From assembly GCA_965237625.1 (NCBI GenBank), contig CBDEGD010000048.1:1-64000 (forward strand): a DNA stretch of 64,000 nt. Direction: 5' to 3'. Below, piece by piece: positions 43,009 to 51,636 of this stretch (positions are counted from its first letter, which is position 1; every line of letters starts with the position of its first letter). The translations under genes and the position numbers were made by a program. The stretch is from JABDIP01 sp965237625 (GTDB lineage: Bacteria; Pseudomonadota; Alphaproteobacteria; DSM-16000; Inquilinaceae). The notes below the pieces were generated by a model that did not search any database, was not told where the DNA came from, and saw only the letters and a list, made by a program, of their open reading frames with translations.

Positions 43009-43404
43009 TCACATTTCGCGGAAAATTCCCTGGCAGACGATCATGATCACGAGGCTGACGAGCCAATACCCGGCTTCCGTGTTGCGGGCATAGGTCGATT
43101 TCTTGGTGAACAGGCCGCCCGAATAGGCCAGGACCGTGAAGGCCACGGTGCCGAGGATGACGGTCATCAGCGCATTCGAAACGGCTGTCACGCCGACGAA
43201 CCAGCTCATTAGCAGCAGGCCGACGATCTGGGCGACCATGGCCGCCACCGGCATTTCGCTGGCCGTCCCCATCTTCACGCCGACGCCCTCGGCCCATTTC
43301 GGCCCGAACAGTTTCGGCGAGTACCACAGCCAGCCCACCAGAAACGAGACGACGGCGCCAACGACGACCGCCAACCAGCTGACACCTGTTGTCAGTTCAC
43401 CCAT
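43009..43404 (-). CDS. DUF1761 membrane protein
   Basis: 131 residues with four hydrophobic helices (WLAVVVGAVVSFLVGWLWYS, VAQIVGLLLMSWFVG, TVILGTVAFTVLAYSG, YWLVSLVIMIVCQGI). The WYSPKLFGPKWAEGVG motif after helix 1 is the DUF1761 signature. The ATG at 43404 follows GGAGGGG; the frame opens 15 codons earlier without a site. It is a single gene of unknown function, convergent with the COG0523 relic and 109 bp from the end of dhaL. Confidence 0.85.
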   Translation of the reverse strand: MGELTTGVSWLAVVVGAVVSFLVGWLWYSPKLFGPKWAEGVGVKMGTASEMPVAAMVAQIVGLLLMSWFVGVTAVSNALMTVILGTVAFTVLAYSGGLFTKKSTYARNTEAGYWLVSLVIMIVCQGIFREM

Positions 43405-43512
43405 GTTTCCCCTCCGCCATATCAGCTTGTGCAATACGCAACCCGGCAATTGTAAACCAATTGGGTGACTATTGCACTGCAGGGCTAATTTTCGGGGAAC
43501 CCAGCCTGCAAA

Positions 43513-44118
43513 TCAGCCGCGCAAGGCCTCGACCACGCGTTTGAACGCCAGCATGCCGGGGTCGTCGAGGCCGATGCTCTTGTCGCCGAAGATCCTGGCG
43601 CGGCCGACTTTGTTGGCCCGGTCCCGATATCGGTCAAGTGCCGCGGCGGCGCCGGTGTCGGCGGCTGCCGCAATGGTCGCAGGATCGTCCAGCGCGCCGA
43701 TTTCCGCCTGCGCTGCTGCAATGGCGTCCAGCACGGTCTTGTCGCCCAGGGACGCCTTGCCGCGCAGCCGCATGGCCTCGAGCGCGCCGCCGAGCAGGCC
43801 GCCGACCTCGCTCCACGGCACTTCGGTCCGCCCCTTGGTCGCTTTGGCGGCGCTCATCAGCCCGGTGGCCAGCAGCGTGCCGTAGCTGGAGCCGGAGGTC
43901 TTGGTGAAGGCCTGGGCGCATTTCATCAGCGCCAAGCCGACATCCTCCGGCAGCTCGGGCAGCGCCTCGATCACCAGCCGGCAGCCCCGCACCATAGTGA
44001 CGCCCAGATCGCCGTCGCCCAGCTTGCCGTCGGCGGTATTCAACTCGTCGGCGGCATCCTCCATGGCGGCGGCGATGCGGGTCAGGCCGGCCTTCAGGTC
44101 CCGGGTGGTCAACGCCAT
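43513..44118 (-). CDS. dhaL: Dihydroxyacetone kinase subunit DhaL
   Basis: 201 residues, all helical, binding the ADP/ATP that phosphorylates the triose held by DhaK. The magnesium/nucleotide motif is DGKLGDGDLGVTM, with the three-Asp pattern, and SGSSYGTLLATGL follows; both are diagnostic. The ATG at 44118 has CGGAG at suitable spacing; a GTG at 44136 overlapping the dhaK stop is the alternative. There is no dhaM (phosphoprotein) gene nearby, so it may be an ATP-dependent DhaKL kinase, or an erythrulose-type kinase of the same family. It is last in the minus-strand transporter operon. Confidence 0.93.
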   Translation of the reverse strand: MALTTRDLKAGLTRIAAAMEDAADELNTADGKLGDGDLGVTMVRGCRLVIEALPELPEDVGLALMKCAQAFTKTSGSSYGTLLATGLMSAAKATKGRTEVPWSEVGGLLGGALEAMRLRGKASLGDKTVLDAIAAAQAEIGALDDPATIAAAADTGAAAALDRYRDRANKVGRARIFGDKSIGLDDPGMLAFKRVVEALRG

Positions 44119-44132
44119 GGCATCGCTCCGGA

Positions 44133-45131
44133 TCACACGGTCCAGAAGGCGCAGCGCGCCGGCGCCGTCAGCAGGGCTTCCAACTCGTCATCCAGCTTGC
44201 AGAAGGTGAAGGATACGCCGGCCATTTCCATCGACGTGGCATAACGCCCGACCAGCGGCATAACCACCGTCAGCCCCAAATCATCGAAACGCTGCTTGAC
44301 GTAGCGGTAGAGGATATACAGCTCCTCCGGCGGGGTGGCGCCCAGGCTGTTGATCAGCGGCGAGACCCGGTCGCCGGAGGCCAGCGGCATGTCGGCCAGC
44401 AGGGTATCGACCATCTCCGCTGCGATGGCGTCGGCGGAGCGCAGCTTGCCGCGCCAGACGCCGGGCTCGCCATGGATGCCCATGCCCATTTCCATCTCGT
44501 CCTCGGCGATCTCGAAGGTCGGCTTGCCGGCCTGGGGCACGGTGCAGGAGGACAGCGCCGCGCCGATCGAGCGGCAGTGATCGGCGGTCTTCTGGGCGAT
44601 GCGGGTGACCTCCGCCAGATCGTCCTTCCGCTCGGCCGCCGCGCCGGCGATCTTGAAGGCGTAGACCATGCCGGCGACGCCGCGCCGTTTTTCGGCCTCT
44701 TCGGGCTTGGCCGAGGCGACATCGTCAGCCAGCAGCACGGTGGTGGAGGGTATGTCCTCCATCTCCAGCATCTCGCCGGCCATGTCGAAATTCATGACGT
44801 CGCCGCCGTAATTGCCATACAGCCGCAGGATCCCGGCGCCGCCATTGGCGGCCCGCATGGCGTCGGCCATCTGCTCCACCGAGGGCGACGCGAACACGTC
44901 GCCGATGGCGCAGGCATCCAGCAGCCCGGTGCCCACATAGCCGGTGAAAACCGGCAAATGCCCGGAGCCGCCGCCGGTGACTATGCCGACCTTGCCCGCC
45001 ACCGCCCCGCCGGCGCGGGTGATCACCCGGCCGCCTTCGCCGGCCTGGGCATAGAATTCCGGATGGGCGGCGCACATGCCCGCCAGCATCTCATCCACAT
45101 AGCTGTAAGGGTCGTTGAGGATCTTTTTCAT
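44133..45131 (-). CDS. dhaK: Dihydroxyacetone kinase subunit DhaK
   Basis: 332 residues with the DhaK fold. GIVTGGGSGHLPVFTGYVG binds the substrate phosphate side, NYGGDVMNFDMA is in the middle, and MGMGIHGEPGVWR contains the His that covalently holds the ketose. It begins MKKILNDPYSYVDEMLAGM, typical of the family. It binds dihydroxyacetone or a related short ketose such as erythrulose, and passes it to DhaL for phosphorylation. The binding-protein gene of the ABC transporter lies 296 bp upstream on the same strand, separated by an inverted repeat, so import and phosphorylation are probably linked. Confidence 0.94.
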   Translation of the reverse strand: MKKILNDPYSYVDEMLAGMCAAHPEFYAQAGEGGRVITRAGGAVAGKVGIVTGGGSGHLPVFTGYVGTGLLDACAIGDVFASPSVEQMADAMRAANGGAGILRLYGNYGGDVMNFDMAGEMLEMEDIPSTTVLLADDVASAKPEEAEKRRGVAGMVYAFKIAGAAAERKDDLAEVTRIAQKTADHCRSIGAALSSCTVPQAGKPTFEIAEDEMEMGMGIHGEPGVWRGKLRSADAIAAEMVDTLLADMPLASGDRVSPLINSLGATPPEELYILYRYVKQRFDDLGLTVVMPLVGRYATSMEMAGVSFTFCKLDDELEALLTAPARCAFWTV

Positions 45132-45201
45132 GGCCGCACCTGTCTTAAGTCATTGTCGTATGTGGCTCCGGTGGAGCCCTTGTCGCCCAGTCCGATTCTA
45201 G

Positions 45202-45382
45202 CCCTCTCCTTGGGGAGAGGGTTGGGTGAGGGGGTGGTCCGTACCCATCGTCCGGTGGCGGTCTGATCGATCCGCCCTTGCGGATATCGGATACCTCCAG
45301 ATACCGCGACAACCGGACGAGATCGCAGTCTTTGGCAACCTCGGCGCAACCCCCTCACCCAACCCTCTCCCCAAGGAGAGGG
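45202..45382. repeat. Perfect inverted repeat pair between dhaK and the binding-protein gene
   Basis: The 32-bp arms at 45202-45233 and 45351-45382 are exact reverse complements, separated by 117 bp. Each arm also contains its own hairpin (CCCTCTCC-TTGG-GGAGAGGG) and a TTGGGTGAGGGG tail. This resembles common scattered intergenic palindromes. As RNA it would form a large stem within the operon message and may lower dhaKL expression. Confidence 0.85.
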
Positions 45383-45427
45383 CCTTTGTGGGTGAGGGTG
45401 ACAGCCGCAAGGCTCCGGTCCGATTGC

Positions 45428-46969
45428 TCAGATCTGATACCCCAACGCCCGGGCGCCGCTCAGGAAGTTGGCGTATTGCGCCTTCTGCTTGTCGATGCCG
45501 AGCCGCTGGACGATCTGGGTCCATTCCTCCGCCGCCTCGTCGAGGGCCTGCTGCGAGGTCAGATCGCCGACCACCGCCTTGGAGATGTTGCGGCCCAGGG
45601 CATCGGCCAGATCCGGCGTGCCTTCCCAGTAGAACTGCGGATAGCCGACCTCGACATTCTTCAGGCCGCCGTCAAGATGGTTGCGCGCCCTGTCGAAGGT
45701 CGAGAAGATGCCCGCATTGGTCCCCCACAGCTCGTTATCGGTGCCGCGTTGCGGGTTCGGCTGCAGGTACAGCCGGGCCGCGTCGTCGGTGTAGTGCGAT
45801 TTGCCGAACGGATCGGAGCCGCAATACTCGTCGGCGACGATCTCGTTGGAGATGTCCGGATGGGACATCCGGTAGAGGAAGTGGAAGGCCGCCTTCTTGA
45901 ACTCCTCAGGCGCGTTCTTCGGGATCGCCCCGGTGCGGCACCACAGCGAAATGGCCTTGTGGTTGATGCTGCCATCGGGCTGCTCCCAGCCGGGGACGAT
46001 GTCGGCGCCCTGCAGTTCGGCGAGCTCCATGCCCTGCTGCTGGACAGTGAACTCGGCCAGATCGATCCACCACACCGACATAACGTCGGCGCCCTGCTGC
46101 CAGCGCTGGATGGTCTGGGAAAGATCCATGGATTCGCGCCCGGGCGGGCCGAACTTGATGATCTCCTTGTACATGTCCAGCGCCTCCACGGCGGCGGCCG
46201 TGTTGATGCCCGGGGTCATGTTCGCATCGAAATAATTCACCCCGTTGCCGGCGGCGATATCCATCCAGAACCCCCAGCCGAAATTCGGCGGGTTGACCAC
46301 CATGGAGGTGCCGTAGATGCCCTGGGAGGACAGCTCCTCGGTGAAGAACTGGGTGCAGTCGAGGAAATCGTGCCAGGTCTTCGGCACCACCAGCTCGCGC
46401 TGGAAGCGGCCGGAGAATTTGCGCTGCAGCTCCGGGTCGTTGAAGTGATTCTTGCGGTAATGGAGGATGTGGATGTCGCCATCCAGCATCACGCCGTACC
46501 GGTTGCCGTTCCACTTGGTATAGAACTCGCCATAGGCCGGCATGACCCAGTCGTGATAGGCGTCCGCATCGGCATATTCGGCGAAATAGTCATCCAGCGG
46601 CTCCAGCTGGCCGGTTTCCGCGAAGGCGCCGAAGAACAGGCTGGGGAACTGCACCCAGTCGAAGCGCGGATTGCGGGACAGGAGTTGCGGCAGCACCTTG
46701 GCCACCGTGTCGCCGCCATCGTAGAGCTCGCGGCTGCCGATGCTGACGCCGGCCTCGCGCTGGAAATGATCGGACAGCCACAGCGGCGCGTGCAGCCAGT
46801 TTGAATCCTGGAAATAGCTCAGCTCGATATTGTTGAACTTGCCGCCGGGAGGCACCAGCGAGGCCTGTGCCCGTTCCGGAAGGAACAGCCCGCTACCGGC
46901 CGCCGCACCGGCACCGGCCGCCGCCGCCTTCATGAATTTGCGGCGCGTCATGCCGTTGAGAATTCCCAT
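45428..46969 (-). CDS. Tat-exported extracellular solute-binding protein
   Basis: 513 residues. The N-terminus carries a twin-arginine signal (MTRRKFMKAAAAGAGAAAGS). The body is a large family-1 type binding protein (LWLSDHFQREAGVSIGSREL, YGVMLDGDIHILHYRKN, a domain closing with WEQPDGSINHKAISLWCRTG). Its size is nearer the GlpV-like glycerol-binding group than maltose-type proteins. It serves the permeases at 49530 and 50384 and the ATPases at 47305 and 48416, upstream on the same strand. Its substrate should be a small polyol or ketose given the neighbouring DhaKL, but this is inference. Export in folded form by Tat is uncommon for ABC binding proteins. Confidence 0.9.
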   Translation of the reverse strand: MGILNGMTRRKFMKAAAAGAGAAAGSGLFLPERAQASLVPPGGKFNNIELSYFQDSNWLHAPLWLSDHFQREAGVSIGSRELYDGGDTVAKVLPQLLSRNPRFDWVQFPSLFFGAFAETGQLEPLDDYFAEYADADAYHDWVMPAYGEFYTKWNGNRYGVMLDGDIHILHYRKNHFNDPELQRKFSGRFQRELVVPKTWHDFLDCTQFFTEELSSQGIYGTSMVVNPPNFGWGFWMDIAAGNGVNYFDANMTPGINTAAAVEALDMYKEIIKFGPPGRESMDLSQTIQRWQQGADVMSVWWIDLAEFTVQQQGMELAELQGADIVPGWEQPDGSINHKAISLWCRTGAIPKNAPEEFKKAAFHFLYRMSHPDISNEIVADEYCGSDPFGKSHYTDDAARLYLQPNPQRGTDNELWGTNAGIFSTFDRARNHLDGGLKNVEVGYPQFYWEGTPDLADALGRNISKAVVGDLTSQQALDEAAEEWTQIVQRLGIDKQKAQYANFLSGARALGYQI

Positions 46970-47050
46970 GATCTAGTCCTCCCTTTTCGTGGGGCCGTGA
47001 ATTCGGCCCGCTTCGGATCGTCTCCTCCATCGGGCCGCCGTTCAGGCGAC

Positions 47051-47315
47051 TGGTGGTCTGAATCCAACATAAGGTACCCATAGGACGGTCTTCCGAGTTC
47101 CCCGGTTAGGCGCGTGGTGCGACGTGATGCAGCGCATCACAAGCGCCGCGCAACGCAGCCGGGGATCTCGGAAGACCGCCCTATGGGTCGCCTTTCCCGT
47201 CCCCTCGGGGCGTCAGACGCGCTTGACGATGCGCTGCATCGCCAGCACACGTCTTCCTGCCGACGAAACGGGAAAGGCGATCCTATGGGTACCTTATGTT
47301 GGATTTAGACCACTA
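47051..47315. repeat. Nested multi-arm palindromic element
   Basis: The outer arms 47062-47085 and 47281-47304 are exact 24-bp reverse complements (ATCCAACATAAGG...CCATAGGA), and the pairing continues outward with few mismatches into the 3' end of the ATPase gene. Inside are two further hairpins. One has arms CGGTCTTCCGAG.TCCCCGG (47086-47105 with 47159-47178) around TGATGCAGCGCATCA; the other has arms CGCCTTTCCCGT/ACGGGAAAGGCG around GATGCGCTGCATC. It lies in the 335-bp gap between the ATPase and binding-protein genes. It is probably a repeat element or an mRNA processing structure; no protein is encoded. Confidence 0.85.
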
Positions 47316-48411
47316 GCTCCTCCGTCTCCGCGTCGAACACCATGACGTCGGCCGGCCGATAATTCACCTGCATCTGCCCGCCGCCGGAAACCGCCGCGTC
47401 CGGTGACGCCAAGGCGCGGAAGCTGGTGCCGTTATCCTGGAATGTCAGAATCGACTGCTCGCCGAGATATTCGTTGATCGCCACCGTCGCGGTCACCGAA
47501 TGGGACTCCGGAACCGGCGACGTGAACAGGTTCTGCGGCCGAATGCCGACCACGACCTGGCGGGCGCCGCTCTTGCGCATGGCCGCCTGACGCTCCGGCC
47601 CGGTGGTGAAGGCGAGGCCGGATCCCGGCACGGACAGCCGCAATTCGCCGTTCTCCTCGACGGTCTCCGCGTCGAAGAAATTGGTCGGCGGCTCGCCGAT
47701 GAAATCGGCAACGAAGCGGTTGGCCGGGGCGTGATAGAGCTCGTTGCGGGTGCCGAATTGCTGCAGCTTCGCATCCGACATCACCGCGACCTGGTCGGCC
47801 AGGGCCAGCGCCTCGACTTGGTCATGGGTGACATAGACCATGGTCTTGCCCATGGATTGATGGATGCGCTTCAGCTCGAACATCATTTGAAACTTCAAAT
47901 GTGCATCGAGATGGCTCATCACCTCGTCCAGGATGAATACGGCCGGGTCGCGGATCAGCGCGCGACCCAGGGATACCCGCTGCTGCTGTCCGCCCGATAG
48001 TTGATTTGGCTTCTGCTCAAGAATCTCTTCGATCTGCAACAGCCCGGCGATCCGCCCCACCTCCTGGTTGCGAGTCTCGCGGTCGACGCCGCGCACCTCC
48101 AGCGGGAATCCGAGATTTTCCGCGATGGTGAAGTTGGGATAGAGGGCATAGGTCTCGAACGCCATGGCCACATTGCGCTGTTCCGGCGTCAGGGCGTTGA
48201 CCTCCCGGTCGTCCAGCCGGATCGAGCCGGAGGTGATGGCTTCCAGCCCGACGATCATGCGCAGGGTCGAGGTCTTGCCGCAGCCCGACGGGCCGAGCAG
48301 GGCGACGAACTCGCCGTCGGCGATCTCCAGGTTCAGATCCTGCACCGCATGCACAGGACCGTGCCGCGACGGGTAGATCTTGTTGATCGTCTCGAGCGTG
48401 ACCCTGGCCAT
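47305..48411 (-). CDS. ABC transporter ATP-binding protein (UgpC/MalK type), second of two
   Basis: 368 residues. Walker A is LLGPSGCGKTSTL, the signature LSGGQQQRVSLGRAL, and Walker B VFILDEV; the Q loop and the H loop (VYVTHDQVEALALAD) are present. A C-terminal TOBE/OB domain (about 240-368) shows VGIRPQNLF. Residues just after Walker B read DEVMSHLDAHL where most homologues have DEPLSNLDAKL. The ATG at 48411 begins 4 bp after the stop of the other ATPase gene. With two different ATPase genes in one operon the complex is probably a heterodimer, as in the GlpS/GlpT glycerol importer. Confidence 0.93.
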   Translation of the reverse strand: MARVTLETINKIYPSRHGPVHAVQDLNLEIADGEFVALLGPSGCGKTSTLRMIVGLEAITSGSIRLDDREVNALTPEQRNVAMAFETYALYPNFTIAENLGFPLEVRGVDRETRNQEVGRIAGLLQIEEILEQKPNQLSGGQQQRVSLGRALIRDPAVFILDEVMSHLDAHLKFQMMFELKRIHQSMGKTMVYVTHDQVEALALADQVAVMSDAKLQQFGTRNELYHAPANRFVADFIGEPPTNFFDAETVEENGELRLSVPGSGLAFTTGPERQAAMRKSGARQVVVGIRPQNLFTSPVPESHSVTATVAINEYLGEQSILTFQDNGTSFRALASPDAAVSGGGQMQVNYRPADVMVFDAETEELVV

Positions 48412-48415
48412 TCCG

Positions 48416-49522
48416 TCAGCCGTGCATGTTGAGCCCCTCATCGGGGCTGAAATAGAGGAAACGATCGGTCGCCATCGACAGGCGCACCGGCTGGCCGGGA
48501 TCGAAATGGGCGTCCGGCGAGGTCAGCGCGGTCACCGATACGCCGCCGGTCTCGGCGATCAGAACACCCGTGGCGCCCAGCGCCTCGAACAATTCGACCC
48601 GTGCCTCCACGATGTGGCCGGCACCACCGCCGCCGCCATCGGGGACCACTTCGAGATGCTGGGGCCGCACGCCGACCGTGACGGATTGGTGCCGGCCGCC
48701 ATTGAGGGCCGCATGATGGGCGCCGTCGATCGGGAAGGCAAAGTCGCGATCCCGGACGACCGCCTTCAGCCCGTTGCCATCGGTGACCAGCCGGCAGTCC
48801 AGCTCATTGATCGAAGGCTGCCCCATATGGCGGGCGACGAACAGGTTCAGCGGCCGCTCGAACACCTCGCGAGCGGTGCCGATCTGCTGCAGCCCGCCAT
48901 GGCCCATGATGCCGATCCGGTCGCCAAGGGACAGCGCCTCGGCGTAATCATGGGTGACGTAGACCGTTGCCACCCGACGCAGCTCTTCCAGGGTATGGAA
49001 CTGGCGCCGCAGCTCGTGGCGGATCTTGGCGTCCAGGTGGCTGATCGGCTCGTCCAGCAGGAAGATGTCCGGCTCCGCCACCAGGGTCCGGCCCAGCGCC
49101 GTGCGCTGTTTTTGCCCGCCGGAAATTTCGTGCGGCTTGCGGTCCAGCAGCGGCGCAATGCGCAGCAGCTTGGCGATCTCAGTGACCTTGGAATCGATGG
49201 TGGCCCGGTCGGTCTTGCGGGCGCGCAGCGGACTGGCGATGTTCTCGAAGACGGTGAGGTGCGGATAGAGGGCGTAGCTCTCGAAGGTCATGGCGACCCG
49301 GCGCTTATAGGGCGGCACCGTTGTCACGTCCTGGCCGCCGATCAGCACCTGCCCGGCATCCAGCACCTCCAGCCCGGCGATGCAGCGCAGCAGGGTGGTT
49401 TTGCCGATGCCGGACGGGCCGACGACGACGAAGAACTCGCCTTCCTCTACGGTGAGGTCGAGGCGGTCGATCACCGGCGCATCGAAGCCCTTGCAGATCG
49501 CTTTCAGTTCCAGCCGAGCCAT
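48416..49522 (-). CDS. ABC transporter ATP-binding protein (UgpC/MalK type), first of two
   Basis: 368 residues. Walker A is VVGPSGIGKTTLLR, the signature ISGGQKQRTALGRTL, and Walker B IFLLDEPISHLDAKI. The H loop (VYVTHDYAEALSLGD) and the C-terminal regulatory TOBE domain (VGVRPQHLEVV) are present. Active-site residues are complete and more canonical than in the downstream partner, which has DEV for DEP. The gene lies 7 bp after the MalG-type permease gene. Together with the partner it would drive import of the polyol or triose bound by the Tat-exported protein; it could also serve the ATPase-less alpha-galactoside importer at 5964-9240. Confidence 0.93.
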   Translation of the reverse strand: MARLELKAICKGFDAPVIDRLDLTVEEGEFFVVVGPSGIGKTTLLRCIAGLEVLDAGQVLIGGQDVTTVPPYKRRVAMTFESYALYPHLTVFENIASPLRARKTDRATIDSKVTEIAKLLRIAPLLDRKPHEISGGQKQRTALGRTLVAEPDIFLLDEPISHLDAKIRHELRRQFHTLEELRRVATVYVTHDYAEALSLGDRIGIMGHGGLQQIGTAREVFERPLNLFVARHMGQPSINELDCRLVTDGNGLKAVVRDRDFAFPIDGAHHAALNGGRHQSVTVGVRPQHLEVVPDGGGGGAGHIVEARVELFEALGATGVLIAETGGVSVTALTSPDAHFDPGQPVRLSMATDRFLYFSPDEGLNMHG

Positions 49523-49529
49523 CGCGCCG

Positions 49530-50369
49530 CTACCCCTTCACGACGCCGAGCGACAACCCGCGCACCATGTAGCGGCGCAGGGTGATGAACAGGATCACCG
49601 GCGGCAGCATGGCGACCAGGCTGAACGCCATCACCAGGTTCCACAGGGTCTGGCTGCCGAGCGTGAAGCTCGGGATGTGCACCGGGAAAGTTTTCACCGT
49701 GGTGCCGGTCAGCAGGTTGGCGAACAGATATTCGTTCCAGGCGAAGATCCAGCACAGCATGGCGACCGAGATCATGCCCGGGAACACCAGGGGCAGGGTC
49801 ACCTTGAAGAACGCCCTAAGCGGCGTATAGCCGTCCAGATAGGCGGCCTCCTCCAGTTCCCGCGGTGCGTCGCGGAAGAACACCATCATCAGCCAGGTGG
49901 CCAGCGGCATGTTGAACACCAGATACAGGATGATCAGCGACAGATAGCTGTCGGTGCCCCAGGGGGTGGCGTCGAACAGGAAGAACATCGGGATCAGGAT
50001 CGCCACCGGCGGGAACATCCGGTTCGACAGGATGAAGAACGCCAAATTCTCGCCGACCGCACCGCGCACCCAGCGCGCCAGGGCGTAACCGGCGAGCGTG
50101 CCCAGGAACAGCGACAACACCGTGTTGGCGGATGCCACAATCACGCTGTCGACCAGGGATTTCAGGCTGCCCGGATCGGCGAAGATGCCGCCGTAGTTCT
50201 GCGGCCGCATGGTCTCCGGCCAGAATGTCGGGATCATGCGGTTGATCTCCTCCACCGGCTTCAGCGAGGTGACGAGCATGAAGAACAGCGGGAAGCCGGT
50301 GAAAAGGATCCAGATGGCGAGGAACGCCCAGAATAGCGTCTTGACGAGGTTGGCGTTGGCGGGGGACAT
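49530..50369 (-). CDS. Carbohydrate ABC transporter permease (MalG/GlpQ type)
   Basis: 279 residues, six hydrophobic segments. The EAA loop is ELEEAAYLDGYTPLRAFFKVTLPLVFPG, and the C-terminus RGLSLGVVKG is the usual MalG-side end. The length is standard for CUT1 permeases, in contrast with the enlarged permease at 5964. It lies 14 bp after its partner permease gene and just before the first ATPase gene. By gene order (permease, permease, ATPase, ATPase, binding protein) it corresponds to the GlpPQSTV-type glycerol importer; the actual substrate may be another short polyol or ketose. Confidence 0.92.
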   Translation of the reverse strand: MSPANANLVKTLFWAFLAIWILFTGFPLFFMLVTSLKPVEEINRMIPTFWPETMRPQNYGGIFADPGSLKSLVDSVIVASANTVLSLFLGTLAGYALARWVRGAVGENLAFFILSNRMFPPVAILIPMFFLFDATPWGTDSYLSLIILYLVFNMPLATWLMMVFFRDAPRELEEAAYLDGYTPLRAFFKVTLPLVFPGMISVAMLCWIFAWNEYLFANLLTGTTVKTFPVHIPSFTLGSQTLWNLVMAFSLVAMLPPVILFITLRRYMVRGLSLGVVKG

Positions 50370-50383
50370 GTCTCTCAGCCCCC

Positions 50384-51406
50384 TTACGCAATCCCCTGCG
50401 CCTTCAGCACCCGCTTCAGGTACTGCAGGAACAGGGTGATCAGGACTGCCGCCACGGCAAAGATGATGATCGCATAGGCGGCGGCCTCGCCGACCTGGAA
50501 CTCACGGATGCCTTTCTGGAAGGCGATGAAGACCGGCAGCTCCGATCTTTCGGCTGGCCCGCCGGCGGTCATCACATAGACCTTGTCGACGAATTTATAG
50601 GCGTCCATGAAGCGGATGATGAAGGCGATGGCGATGATCTCCTTCAACATCGGCAAGGTGATCCGGCGCAGCACCATCCAGCGCGACGCGCCATCGACCT
50701 GGGCCGCCTCATAGATCGCCGGCGGCAGCGATACCCGGCCGCTATAGACAATCAGCAGGGGCAGGGCGGTCCACTGCCAGACATCGGCGATGATCAGCGA
50801 CCACAACGCCAGATCGGCATCCAACCACTCGACGCGGTCGGTCGGGGCCAGCAGGCCGATCTTGATCAGTAGATGGTTGAAAGCGCCGTTATCCGCCTGC
50901 AGCAGGAACTTCCACAGCACGCCGACGATCGATGGCGGCAGCATCATCGGCAGGACCATGACGATCAGCAGCACGATCCTGAGGGTATTCGACTTGACCA
51001 GTTCGTAGAGGATCAGCGCCAGGGCGGTGCCCAGCAGGATCTGCATGCAGGCGCCGAAGAACAGGTATTGTCCGATATTTATGACGCTGTTCTGGAATCG
51101 GCTCGACTCCAGCACGCGGCCGAAATTCTCCCAACCGACATACTGCCAGTCCTCGTTGAACAGGCTCATCATGTTCGTGTCGTGGAACGCGTGGTAGAAC
51201 ATCCAGATCGTCGGGTAGATGACGATCGCGATGATCACCAGCACCGGCAGGCCGACCATCAACGCCGGCACGATCGGCGAGACGATCAGATTGCGCCCGC
51301 GCCGCCGGTTCTTGAACCAATCGGGGAAATCCTGCTGTACCGCCGCTGCGCTCCTGCCACCGGATGCGGGCGGTGAAAGCCCGTCCCTGAGGCCTTCGAC
51401 GCTCAT
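50384..51406 (-). CDS. Carbohydrate ABC transporter permease (MalF/GlpP type)
   Basis: 340 residues. A cytoplasmic N-terminus of about 50 residues (rich in Arg: WFKNRRRGRN) leads to six membrane segments, the first being ALMVGLPVLVIIAIVIYPTI. The EAA loop is YEAAQVDGASRWMVLRRITLPMLKE. It is the first gene of the minus-strand operon running to dhaL. The 230-bp region upstream, shared with the RidA-like gene, holds a small palindrome. It forms the heterodimeric channel with the next permease. Confidence 0.92.
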   Translation of the reverse strand: MSVEGLRDGLSPPASGGRSAAAVQQDFPDWFKNRRRGRNLIVSPIVPALMVGLPVLVIIAIVIYPTIWMFYHAFHDTNMMSLFNEDWQYVGWENFGRVLESSRFQNSVINIGQYLFFGACMQILLGTALALILYELVKSNTLRIVLLIVMVLPMMLPPSIVGVLWKFLLQADNGAFNHLLIKIGLLAPTDRVEWLDADLALWSLIIADVWQWTALPLLIVYSGRVSLPPAIYEAAQVDGASRWMVLRRITLPMLKEIIAIAFIIRFMDAYKFVDKVYVMTAGGPAERSELPVFIAFQKGIREFQVGEAAAYAIIIFAVAAVLITLFLQYLKRVLKAQGIA

Positions 51407-51518
51407 ATAGAAGCGGGGGACAGATTAAATCGATTAAACCGGAACGGTCCGAACATCGCCTCCCCCCTTTGCTGAGCCGGTCCGAGCGCGGGACACAGCC
51501 GACTTTGGTATGATTTTT

Positions 51519-51531
51519 CGTTAGGTTAACG
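51519..51531. promoter_or_regulatory. Small palindrome upstream of the polyol operon
   Basis: CGTTAGGTTAACG has 5-bp arms (CGTTA/TAACG) in an AT-richer patch about 110 bp upstream of the first permease start and 106 bp upstream of the RidA-like gene. It could be an operator for one or both genes. There is no regulator gene beside it. Confidence 0.3.
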
Positions 51532-51636
51532 TACCGCCGATTCGAGTCAAGCGCGCGGCAATCCGGGGGTCTAGATCCCGTGCCCCTTGCTCTTTGCGCA
51601 TTTCCAGCAAACCAAAATCCCCAGGAGGAATCCGCA

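Noticed and set aside
47114..47308. A 64-codon frame inside the nested palindrome
   Set aside because: The open frame is a by-product of the inverted repeats; no ribosome-binding site or domain.
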